From contig NZ_JACTVJ010000029.1 in NCBI RefSeq assembly GCF_014493765.1, forward strand, positions 62,001 through 126,000: a stretch of DNA of 64,000 bases. Direction: 5' to 3'. Below, piece after piece: positions 41,354 through 48,504 of the stretch. Below the pieces are notes generated by a model that was not told the origin of the DNA, did not search any database, and saw only the letters and a program-made list of their open reading frames with translations. The translations under genes were made by a program, and so were the position numbers. The stretch is from Streptomyces polyasparticus (GTDB taxonomy: Bacteria; Actinomycetota; Actinomycetes; Streptomycetales; Streptomycetaceae). The first letter of the stretch is position 1, and each line of letters starts with the position of its first letter.

Positions 41354-41461
41354 GAGGAACTGCTGAGGCAGATGCCGCTTGAGGGACCGCTGGCGCAGCT
41401 GGCGCGCGAGGGACCACTAACGCAGATGCCGCGCGAGGGACCACTAACGCAGATGCCGCGC
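41354..41461. repeat. 27-bp tandem repeat, four units, spanning the hydrolase stop codon
   Basis: Units 41354-41380 (degenerate), 41381-41407, 41408-41434 and 41435-41461 follow GAGGGACCACTAACGCAGAT plus GCCGCGC; the last two are identical. The minus-strand hydrolase gene ends with TAG at 41446-41444 inside the last unit, and the neighbouring unit repeats that stop in frame 27 bp downstream (41419-41417). Confidence 0.88.
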
Positions 41462-42184
41462 GAAGAAGCTCGCCCCGTCCTCCCCCGCGTGCGCGGGCAC
41501 GCCGGTGTGGCCACCCATATTGGCGTGCAGGGATTTCTCCTTCGAGCCGAAGGCGTCGAACAGGTCGAGGGCCGCCTGCCGGTCGTTGCCCTCGTCGTCC
41601 CACTGCAGCAGGACGTGCAGCGGAATGGCGATCCGGCGGGCCTCGTCGAACGTGGCCCGCGGCACGAAGCTGCCCGCGAAGAATCCGGCGGCCGCGATGC
41701 GCGGCTCGACCACCGTGAGCCGGACACCGAGAGCGATCACTCCGCCGGAATAGCCGACCGGGCCGCTGACCTCGGGGAGCTCGAGGAGCGCGTCCAGGGC
41801 GGCCTGCCACTCCGGGACCGCCCGGTCGACCAGCGGGAGGATCAGCGCGTCGATGATCTCCTCGCTGACGCGCTCGCCGGCCTCCAGTGCCCGGCGCAGC
41901 CCGGCGCGGGCCTCCTCGGTGCCGGGCGGACTCGGCCGCTCCCCGCCTCCGGGGAGCTCGATGGTGGCCGCGGCGAATCCGTCCGCGGCAGCGCTGCGGG
42001 CTCGCGCCACCAGCCGGGGGTACATCCGGCCGAGCCCCAGCGGAGGGTGCCCGAGCAGGATCAGCGGGGCCGGTGCGGAGGCGGTCGCGGACGCAGGGGT
42101 CCACAGGAACCCGGGGATGTCGCCGAGGGTGAAGGCGCGCTCGAGCACGCCGTCGTCGAGACGCTGTTCAGAAGTGAAGTGCAC
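41444..42184 (-). CDS. dienelactone hydrolase-like alpha/beta-hydrolase
   Basis: A 246-aa protein from GTG 42184, with AAAGG about 7 nt upstream. It has LILLGHPPLGLGR near the oxyanion site, a nucleophile elbow VGYSGGVIALG, an Asp region (LLQWDDEGNDRQ) and a late His (GGHTGVPAHAGED), the order expected of the DLH family. Probably an esterase or lactonase. The last codons and the stop are part of a 27-bp tandem repeat. A 17-codon leader ORF lies upstream. Confidence 0.78.
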   Translation of the reverse strand: MHFTSEQRLDDGVLERAFTLGDIPGFLWTPASATASAPAPLILLGHPPLGLGRMYPRLVARARSAAADGFAAATIELPGGGERPSPPGTEEARAGLRRALEAGERVSEEIIDALILPLVDRAVPEWQAALDALLELPEVSGPVGYSGGVIALGVRLTVVEPRIAAAGFFAGSFVPRATFDEARRIAIPLHVLLQWDDEGNDRQAALDLFDAFGSKEKSLHANMGGHTGVPAHAGEDGASFFARHLR

Positions 42185-42228
42185 GGTCGTGCCTTTCGGG
42201 AGGGCTCATGTCGGCGCTCCCGGACGAC

Positions 42229-42282
42229 CTATCGCCCGACCGTGACTCCGCAGGAGAGCACCCATGTCGATACTGCGTTCAC
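42229..42282 (-). CDS. possible 17-aa leader ORF upstream of the hydrolase
   Basis: A GTG at 42282 with a strong GAGGAGG about 8 nt upstream opens a 17-codon frame (MNAVSTWVLSCGVTVGR) ending in TAG at 42229, 44 bp before the hydrolase GTG. The rest of the 215-bp gap (42185-42399) has no other clear gene. It could be a regulatory leader peptide, for example linked to its single Cys or to translation coupling, but it may be chance. Confidence 0.35.
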   Translation of the reverse strand: MNAVSTWVLSCGVTVGR

Positions 42283-42399
42283 GGGTACCACCTCCTCGTT
42301 CTCTCGCACGGCCTCCGGGACGGTACCAGCGCCCGCCTCGGTCCGCCAAAGTGTTTTCGCCCCCGCCCCCGCCCCCGCGACCAGGACAGGACAGGCGCC

Positions 42400-42873
42400 C
42401 TAGAGTCCGAGCTTCTCCCCCAGGCGCTGCACCGCCGCCCGGATCCCGTCCCCGTACGAGTCGTCGCCGAGTGCGCCCAGGGAGTTCTGCGCCGAGAGCA
42501 GGTGGCCGCGGGCCTCGTCGTCGCGGCCGAGCTTGTGGTAGTCCGCGGCCAGGTTGAGGTGGAGCGAGGGGTAGAAGCCGCGGACGGCCAGGCCCGCATG
42601 GTGGTTGTCCACCCGCTCGTCCGTGAGGCTGTCCGCGGCCGTCAGGGCCCGCAGATCCCAGGCCAGCTCGTCGGCCGGATCGTCCTGGGTGTCCGCCATG
42701 TAGTGCGCGATGGTGCAGCGGTGCAGCGCGTCGCCGTCCTCGCCGACCTCGGCCCACAGTTCGAGCAGACGCTTGCGGGCCTCCTCGCGGTCACCGCCGT
42801 GGTGCAGCATGACGGCCTGTCCGGCGCGGGCCATGACCGGGTCGGCCGTCGTTTGCTCCTCGTGGTCGGCCAC
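42400..42873 (-). CDS. tetratricopeptide-like helical protein
   Basis: A 157-aa all-helical soluble protein from GTG 42873 with GGAGG 5 nt upstream. The helices show TPR-like spacing (ALHRCTIAHYMADTQDDPADEL, LHLNLAADYHKLGRDDEARGHL). Such proteins are common in Streptomyces as stand-alone TPR adaptors. No catalytic motif is visible. It lies 216 bp upstream of the hydrolase on the same strand. Confidence 0.75.
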   Translation of the reverse strand: MADHEEQTTADPVMARAGQAVMLHHGGDREEARKRLLELWAEVGEDGDALHRCTIAHYMADTQDDPADELAWDLRALTAADSLTDERVDNHHAGLAVRGFYPSLHLNLAADYHKLGRDDEARGHLLSAQNSLGALGDDSYGDGIRAAVQRLGEKLGL

Positions 42874-43041
42874 GTGGTCCTCCGTACTCGTATGACGATC
42901 AACTGCCGATGACGCTATCCGCCGTCACCGACAATCCACGTCTCACGAGTGCGCGGCTCGCCGGAAGCTTCGCGGGCGGCGGTCCCGACGGCCCGCCGCC
43001 CGGTATCGCGGACACCCGCTGCGGGCCGACCCCGCAGGACC

Positions 43042-43734
43042 TCAGCCCAGGTTCGGGATCGTCCAGTCGACCGCCTCGTGCCCCTGGGTCGCGATCGCCT
43101 CGTTGATCTGCGTGAACGGCTGCGATCCGAAGAACTTCTTCGCCGACAGCGGCGAGGGGTGCGCGCCCTTCACGACGATGTGGCGGGACTCGTCGATCAA
43201 GGGGAGCTTCTTCTGCGCATAGTTGCCCCACAGCACGAAGACCGCCGGGTCGGGGCGCGAGGCCACGGCGCGGATCACCGCGTCCGTGAACTTCTCCCAG
43301 CCCTTGCCCTTGTGCGAGTTCGCCTCACCTGCGCGCACCGTCAGCACCGCATTGAGCAGCAGCACGCCCTGCTCGGCCCACGGCATCAGATAGCCGTTGT
43401 CCGGGATCGGGGTGCCGAGCTCGGCCTGCATCTCCTTGTAGATGTTGCGCAGCGAGGGCGGGGTCTTCACCCCGGGGCGGACCGAGAAGCACAGCCCGTG
43501 CCCCTGGCCCTCGCCGTGGTACGGGTCCTGACCGAGGATCAGGACCTTGACCTTGTCGTACGGCGTCGCGTCGAGCGCCGCGAAGACCTCGTCGCGCGGC
43601 GGGTACACCGGCCCCTTCGCCCGCTCGTCCTCGACGAACTCGACAAGCTCCTTGAAGTAGGGCTTGTCGAGCTCCTCACCGAGCACGCCCTGCCAGGATT
43701 CGGGAATCATGGCGGTGTAGGCCTGGTCCGTCAC
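43042..43734 (-). CDS. ung: uracil-DNA glycosylase
   Basis: A 230-aa family 1 UDG. The water-activating motif is LILGQDPYHGEGQGHGLCFS, and the Leu-loop motif is GAHPSPLSAKKFFG; VLLLNAVLTVRAGEA lies between, as in E. coli Ung. Removes uracil from DNA as the first step of base excision repair. GTG 43734 with GGAGG upstream. Monocistronic between the TPR protein and the binding lipoprotein gene. Confidence 0.93.
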   Translation of the reverse strand: MTDQAYTAMIPESWQGVLGEELDKPYFKELVEFVEDERAKGPVYPPRDEVFAALDATPYDKVKVLILGQDPYHGEGQGHGLCFSVRPGVKTPPSLRNIYKEMQAELGTPIPDNGYLMPWAEQGVLLLNAVLTVRAGEANSHKGKGWEKFTDAVIRAVASRPDPAVFVLWGNYAQKKLPLIDESRHIVVKGAHPSPLSAKKFFGSQPFTQINEAIATQGHEAVDWTIPNLG

Positions 43735-43830
43735 GTCAACAACCTCCGGTGTGCGGTCACTTGCGTATGACCCAGAAACCTACCGGCGACCACTGACAAC
43801 GCCCACGCCGCCCACCCCTTGCCCGAGCCG

Positions 43831-45426
43831 CTACCAGCTGGTCTTGCGCTCCAGCTGCCACATCATCATGATCGTCGAGGGGTCGAGCGCCTGCTCGCCA
43901 CCCGCGATCTCCTCGCTGGCCGCGATGTACTGCTTGCCCTGCCACAGCGGCAGCAGACGCGCGTCGTCGACGAGGATGTCCTGCGCGCGTTCGAACGCGT
44001 CGTCCACCGCGCCGCGGTCGCTCTCCTGCCGCGACTGGGGCAGCAGCTTGTCCGTGATCTCCGGGGAGGGATACGGCGTACCGAGCGCGTTCTCCTTGCC
44101 GACGAACGGCGCGATGAAGTTGTCCGGGTCCGGGAAGTCCGGGAACCAGCCACGCCCGAAGACGGGGTACTCGCCCTTGCGGTAGCCCGCCTCGTACGTC
44201 GTCCACGGCCTGCTCTTGAGGGTCACGTCGAACAGGCCCGACTTCTCCAGCTGCCGCTGGATCTCCTCGAACTCGGGCTTGGTGCCCGATCCGTACCGGT
44301 CGGTCGTGTACCAGAGCGTGAGCGGCACGGGCTCGACGATGCCCGCCTCGGTGAGCAGGGCCTTCGCCTTGGCCGTGTTCGGCTTGCCGAACGAGTTGAA
44401 GAAGCCGGCGGTGTGGCCCGTGACGCCCTTCGGCACCATCGAGTACAGGGGCTCGACCGTGCCCTTGTACACGTCATGACTGATCTTGGACCGGTCGATC
44501 ATCTGGGCGACGGCCTTGCGCACGGCGGGATTGCGGGTCCAGCGGTCCTTCTCGGTGAAGACCAGGTAGCGGATCTCCATGCCCGCGCCCTCGACCAGCT
44601 GCAGTCCCTTCGCCGCCTGCTGCTTGTCGAGGTCGACGATGTCGCTGGGGGCGAGTCCGCGGTAGGTGACGTCGATCTGCTTGGCCTTCAGGGCGCGCAC
44701 CATCGCCGTGGAATCCTGGAAGTACTTGATGGTGACGGCGCTGTTCTTGCGGGCCGCCGAGCCCTCGTAGTGCGGGTTCTCGGCCAGCACGGCCTCCAGC
44801 GGCCTCCCCTTGGCGTCGACCTTGTACGACTGGACCAGATACGGGCCCGAGCCCGTGATGGTCCGTGCGACGCGCTTCTTGTCGGCCGGGTAGTCGTCCG
44901 GGTCGACGATCGACATGGCGGGGGTGGCGAGCACGAACGGGAACGTGGCGTCGGTCTTGTTGAGGTGGAAGATCACCTCTTTGTCGCCGCGGGTCTCCAC
45001 CCGGTCGAGGCTGCCGAGCAGCGGCGCGGGACCGCCCTGCGCACCGACCTTGCGGACGCGCTCGATGGAGTGCTTCACGGCCTCGGCGTCCATCGGGTCG
45101 CCGTCGGAGAACTTCATGCCGTCGCGCAGTTCGCAGCGGTACGTCTTGTTCTGGCGGTCCGTGAACCGGCAGTTGTCCGCGGCGTCCGGTTCGGGCGCCG
45201 CGCTGCCGCTCGGGAAGCTGACAAGGGTCTGATAGACGTTCCGGAACAGCTCCCATGAGCCGTCCCAGGCGGCTGCCGGGTCGAGAGTGCTCGGCGCACT
45301 CGTCGTACCGACGACGATCGCCTTCTCTTCCTCGGACTCCCCGGAAGACATCAGTCCGCACCCTGCCACCAGGGATATGGATGCCATGGCCGCGGCCATA
45401 CGCAGACTTGAGGCCCGGTTGAACAC
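43831..45426 (-). CDS. oligopeptide-type ABC transporter solute-binding lipoprotein (family 5)
   Basis: A 531-aa protein from GTG 45426, which has GAGGAG 8 nt upstream; an in-frame GTG at 45432 is too close to that site. Lipobox VAGC. The SBP_bac_5 fold is seen in VVGTTSAPSTLDPAAAWDG, GMKFSDGDPMDAEAVKHSIERV and FPDFPDPDNFIAPF. It binds peptides or other solutes outside the membrane. No permease or ATPase genes are adjacent, so it is an orphan that must use a transporter elsewhere or act as a sensor. Confidence 0.85.
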   Translation of the reverse strand: MFNRASSLRMAAAMASISLVAGCGLMSSGESEEEKAIVVGTTSAPSTLDPAAAWDGSWELFRNVYQTLVSFPSGSAAPEPDAADNCRFTDRQNKTYRCELRDGMKFSDGDPMDAEAVKHSIERVRKVGAQGGPAPLLGSLDRVETRGDKEVIFHLNKTDATFPFVLATPAMSIVDPDDYPADKKRVARTITGSGPYLVQSYKVDAKGRPLEAVLAENPHYEGSAARKNSAVTIKYFQDSTAMVRALKAKQIDVTYRGLAPSDIVDLDKQQAAKGLQLVEGAGMEIRYLVFTEKDRWTRNPAVRKAVAQMIDRSKISHDVYKGTVEPLYSMVPKGVTGHTAGFFNSFGKPNTAKAKALLTEAGIVEPVPLTLWYTTDRYGSGTKPEFEEIQRQLEKSGLFDVTLKSRPWTTYEAGYRKGEYPVFGRGWFPDFPDPDNFIAPFVGKENALGTPYPSPEITDKLLPQSRQESDRGAVDDAFERAQDILVDDARLLPLWQGKQYIAASEEIAGGEQALDPSTIMMMWQLERKTSW

Positions 45427-45569
45427 GTGCACGCTCCTCGCTCGGACATGCCAGAGTCGGGCGACCATATCGCAGTGCCCCGCCGTTCCAACCCGCGGGA
45501 ACGGCAGGGCACTTGAGCGGGATTCCGCTTATCCGCGTACGTCACTTACGCGGCGTCGCGCCGGGTTCG

Positions 45570-46325
45570 TCAGCCGACGCCCGCATTGAGGAAGATTCCG
45601 CCGTCGACCACGAGTGTCTGACCGGTTACCCAATCGGACTGGTCGGAGGTCAGGAACGCGGCCGCGCCGCCGATGTCCGAGGGCACGCCGAGCCGGCCCA
45701 GCGGGTACGCCGCCGCGGCCTCCTCCTCGCGGCCCTCGTACAGGGCCTCGGCGAACTTGGTCTTGATCACCGCGGGCGCGATCGCGTTGACCCGCACCTT
45801 GGGCGAGAACTCGTGCGCGAGCTGCACCGTCAGGTTGATCATGGCGGCCTTGCTCATGCCGTACGCGCCGATGAACGGCGAGGGCGCGACGCCCGCGACG
45901 GAGGCGATGTTGACGATGGCGCCGCCGTGCTCGGACTGCCAGGCCTTCCAGGTCCGCTGCGCGAAGCCGAGCGCCGAGATCACATTCGTCTCGTAGACCT
46001 TGCGCGCGACATTGAGGTCGAGATCGGCCATCGGGCCGAACACCGGGTTCGTACCGGCGTTGTTGACCAGGAAGTCGACCCGGCCGTACGCCTCCATGAT
46101 CCGCTCGACGGCAACGGCCTGGTGGGCCTCGTCGTGCGCCTTGCCCGCGACGTACATCGCACGGTCGGCGCCGAGCTTGTCGACGGCTTCCTTGAGGGCG
46201 TCCTCGTTGCGGCCCGTGATGCACACACGGTCGCCGCGGGCGATGAGGGCCTCGGCCACGCCGTAGCCGATACCCCGGCTGCCGCCCGTGACGAGCGCGG
46301 TCTTTCCGCTGTCCTGCACTGTCAT
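45570..46325 (-). CDS. SDR-family oxidoreductase, FabG-like
   Basis: A 251-aa classical SDR from ATG 46325: TGGSRGIGYGVA cofactor motif, VNNAGTNP, active-site Ser in NIASVAG, and YGMSKAAM (YxxxK). The C-terminal DWVTGQTLVVDGGIFLNAG is typical. Uses NAD(P) to interconvert 3-oxo and 3-hydroxy acyl or similar groups. AAGGGAC precedes the start. It is 38 bp downstream of a second SDR gene, so they are co-transcribed. Confidence 0.88.
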   Translation of the reverse strand: MTVQDSGKTALVTGGSRGIGYGVAEALIARGDRVCITGRNEDALKEAVDKLGADRAMYVAGKAHDEAHQAVAVERIMEAYGRVDFLVNNAGTNPVFGPMADLDLNVARKVYETNVISALGFAQRTWKAWQSEHGGAIVNIASVAGVAPSPFIGAYGMSKAAMINLTVQLAHEFSPKVRVNAIAPAVIKTKFAEALYEGREEEAAAAYPLGRLGVPSDIGGAAAFLTSDQSDWVTGQTLVVDGGIFLNAGVG

Positions 46326-46363
46326 GTCCCTTGTCCTAAGCGCGAGTAGATGAGGGGCAGGTG

Positions 46364-47125
46364 CTAGTCGAGCGGTCCGCCGGCCACGTACAGGACCTGT
46401 CCGGAGACGAATCCTGCCGCTTCGCCGGTGAAGAAGGCGATGGTGTTGGCGATGTCGTCGGGGTTGCCGACGCGCTGCACCGGGATCATCGTGGCGGCCG
46501 CGTTCTGGAAGTCCTCGAAGCCCATGCCCACGCGCTCGGCGGTGGACTTGGTCATCTCGGTGACGATGAAGCCGGGGGCCACGGCGTTGGCGGTGATGCC
46601 GAACTTGCCGAGCTCCTTGGCGAGCGTCTTGGTGAAGCCCTGCAGACCGGCCTTGGCGGCCGAGTAGTTGGCCTGGCCGCGGTTGCCGAGCGCGGAGGAG
46701 CTCGACAGGTTGACGATACGGCCGAAGCCGGCGTCGACCATGTGCTTCTGGCAGGCCTTGGACATCAGGAACGCACCGCGCAGGTGGACGTTCATGACGG
46801 TGTCCCAGTCGAGCGCGCTCATCTTGAAGAGCAGGTTGTCGCGCAGGACGCCGGCGTTGTTGACCAGGATCGTGGGCGCGCCCAGCTCGTCGGCGATCCG
46901 CGCGATGGCGGCCTCGACCTGTGCCTCGTCGGCCACGTCGCAGCCGACCGCGATGGCCTTGCCGCCGGCCGCGGTGATGGCCTCGACCGTGTCCTTGCAG
47001 GCCGCCTCGTCGAGGTCGATCACGGCCACAGCGCGGCCCTCGGCCGCCAGGCGTACGGCGGTCGCCGCGCCAATGCCTCGTGCGGCGCCGGTGACTACGG
47101 CGACGCGCTGCTCGGTGCTGGACAT
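46364..47125 (-). CDS. SDR-family oxidoreductase, FabG-like
   Basis: A 253-aa classical SDR from ATG 47125 (GAGGAG upstream): VVTGAARGIGAATA, VNNAGVLRDNLLFKM, LSSSSALGNRGQANYSAAKAG holding the Ser and YxxxK. RDNLLFKM resembles the 3-hydroxyacyl-CoA dehydrogenase-like subgroup as in the gene at 13205. Ends FVSGQVLYVAGGPLD. First gene of a two-SDR operon; the short AGCGACCGCT palindrome at 47191-47200 lies in its promoter region. Confidence 0.88.
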   Translation of the reverse strand: MSSTEQRVAVVTGAARGIGAATAVRLAAEGRAVAVIDLDEAACKDTVEAITAAGGKAIAVGCDVADEAQVEAAIARIADELGAPTILVNNAGVLRDNLLFKMSALDWDTVMNVHLRGAFLMSKACQKHMVDAGFGRIVNLSSSSALGNRGQANYSAAKAGLQGFTKTLAKELGKFGITANAVAPGFIVTEMTKSTAERVGMGFEDFQNAAATMIPVQRVGNPDDIANTIAFFTGEAAGFVSGQVLYVAGGPLD

Positions 47126-47190
47126 GCTGGTTCTCCTCGCCCTCGGGGGTGCGGCTCCTGCGATGCGCTGCCGGTTGGAGCAGTCGGGTG

Positions 47191-47200
47191 AGCGACCGCT
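47191..47200. promoter_or_regulatory. AGCG-AC-CGCT palindrome upstream of the SDR operon
   Basis: A 10-bp dyad followed by TAGTAC, 66-75 bp before the SDR start at 47125, in the 172-bp gap between SDR and DUF3037 genes. It resembles short palindromes before acyl-CoA metabolism genes, but it is short enough to occur by chance. Confidence 0.3.
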
Positions 47201-47297
47201 TAGTACCTTCAGCAGACGTGACGCTAGAAGCCCTGGCACCCGGTGTCAACGGCCCACCGGTGCCAGGGCTTCACATCACATCCTCGCCGCGCGCCGT

Positions 47298-47690
47298 TCA
47301 GCGCACCAGAACGTCGAGCAACCGCTCCACCTCGGCCCCCGGATCCGCGGTCAGACCGGTGTGCACGGGGCCCGGCTGCACCACCGCCGAGCGCGGTGCG
47401 ATCAGCCACCGGAAGCGCTGTCCCGGGTTGTCGCCGGCGGCCTGGCCCGTGCCGTCGCAGACGCCCTCGACCGCCCGCAGCGCGGCCCGCACACCCTCGA
47501 CATCGGCCTCGGGGTCGAGGGCGAGCAGCTTGCGCTCGTCGAGATGGGTGCGCGCCGCCACGAAGGACCTGGCCCGGCAGTAGACGACGACTCCGGCATT
47601 GATCAGTTCCCCGCGCTCGACGCGGGGCACCACGCGCACCAGCGCGTACTCGAAGACGTCCCGCTGCTCGTCCACCACGTCTGCGTTCAT
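47298..47690 (-). CDS. DUF3037-family protein
   Basis: A 130-aa protein starting FEYALVRVVPRVERGELINAGVVVYCRARSF, the hallmark of DUF3037 (function unknown). Its ATG overlaps the stop of the HipA-like kinase (ATGA), so translation is coupled. HipA-like kinase plus DUF3037 is a pairing I recognise as recurrent in bacterial genomes, but I know of no established biochemical role. It may bind or be modified by the kinase. Confidence 0.84.
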   Translation of the reverse strand: MNADVVDEQRDVFEYALVRVVPRVERGELINAGVVVYCRARSFVAARTHLDERKLLALDPEADVEGVRAALRAVEGVCDGTGQAAGDNPGQRFRWLIAPRSAVVQPGPVHTGLTADPGAEVERLLDVLVR

Positions 47691-48484
47691 CGCCCCTGCC
47701 TCCACCCGGTCGACTTCGACGGCTCGGTCCCCGCGCCCAGCGTGATGCGCTGATCGAGCCCCTGTACGCGGGTGAGCAGCGTGGCCGCGTACGCGCGGCG
47801 CACCTCGTCGGGGCCGGCGAAGCCCGGTTCGCCGGCCAGCCACTCGTCCGGCACCTCGCCGGCGCACTCCAGGAGCAGCTCCTCGGTGACCCGGGGCGCG
47901 AGCTCGGCGGCCGCGGCCGCCACGTCCGGGCCGAAGGGGGCGAGCGCATGGTCCGTGGCGTCGTACGGCTTGGCGGCCGAGGCCTCGGCCCCGCGCCAGT
48001 TGTGGTGCCAGATCATCGAGGCGCCGTGGTCGATGAGGCACAGCTCGCCGCCGTGGACCAGCATGTTCGGGTTGCGCCAGGAGCGGTCGACGTTGTTGAT
48101 CAGCGCGTCGAACCACACCACGCGTCCGGCCTCCTCGGCCGACACCTCGTACGCGAGGGGGTCGAAGCCGATGGCGCGCGAGAGGAAGTCCATGGCGAGG
48201 TTGAGGCCGCCGCTCGACTTCAGCAGGCCCTGCACCTCGGGGTCCGGCTCCCCCAGGCCGATCACCGGATCGAGCCGGATCTGCGCGAGCCCCGGGACCC
48301 GCAGGCCGAGCCGGCGCGCGAGGAGACCGCAGATCACCTCGGCGACGAGCGTCTTGCGGCCCTGGCCGGCTCCGCTGAACTTCAGGACGTACAGACGGAG
48401 ATCGTCGGCCTCGACGAGCCCGGGGAGCGAACCGCCCTCCCGCAAGGGGGTGACATAGCGGGTCACGGTGACTTCAGGCAGCAT
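47687..48484 (-). CDS. HipA-like kinase family protein
   Basis: A 265-aa stand-alone kinase domain of the HipA C-terminal type: YVLKFSGAGQGRKTLVAEVIC (nucleotide Lys), VVWFDALINNVDRSWRNPNML (catalytic Asp and Asn) and LCLIDHGASMIWH (metal Asp). It lacks the HipA N-terminal domain and there is no HipB-like antitoxin beside it; DUF3037 takes that position. TAGCCT lies exactly 6 nt before the ATG (leaderless signature) in the 20-bp gap after the sigma gene. It may phosphorylate a protein or tRNA-related target, but this is inference. Confidence 0.82.
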   Translation of the reverse strand: MLPEVTVTRYVTPLREGGSLPGLVEADDLRLYVLKFSGAGQGRKTLVAEVICGLLARRLGLRVPGLAQIRLDPVIGLGEPDPEVQGLLKSSGGLNLAMDFLSRAIGFDPLAYEVSAEEAGRVVWFDALINNVDRSWRNPNMLVHGGELCLIDHGASMIWHHNWRGAEASAAKPYDATDHALAPFGPDVAAAAAELAPRVTEELLLECAGEVPDEWLAGEPGFAGPDEVRRAYAATLLTRVQGLDQRITLGAGTEPSKSTGWRQGR

Positions 48485-48504
48485 TTGCCCAGGCTATACG
48501 GCCC

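Noticed and set aside
47298-48484. Classical HipBA toxin-antitoxin module
   Set aside because: There is no HipB-like helix-turn-helix gene, and the kinase lacks the HipA N-terminal domain; DUF3037 is a different family.
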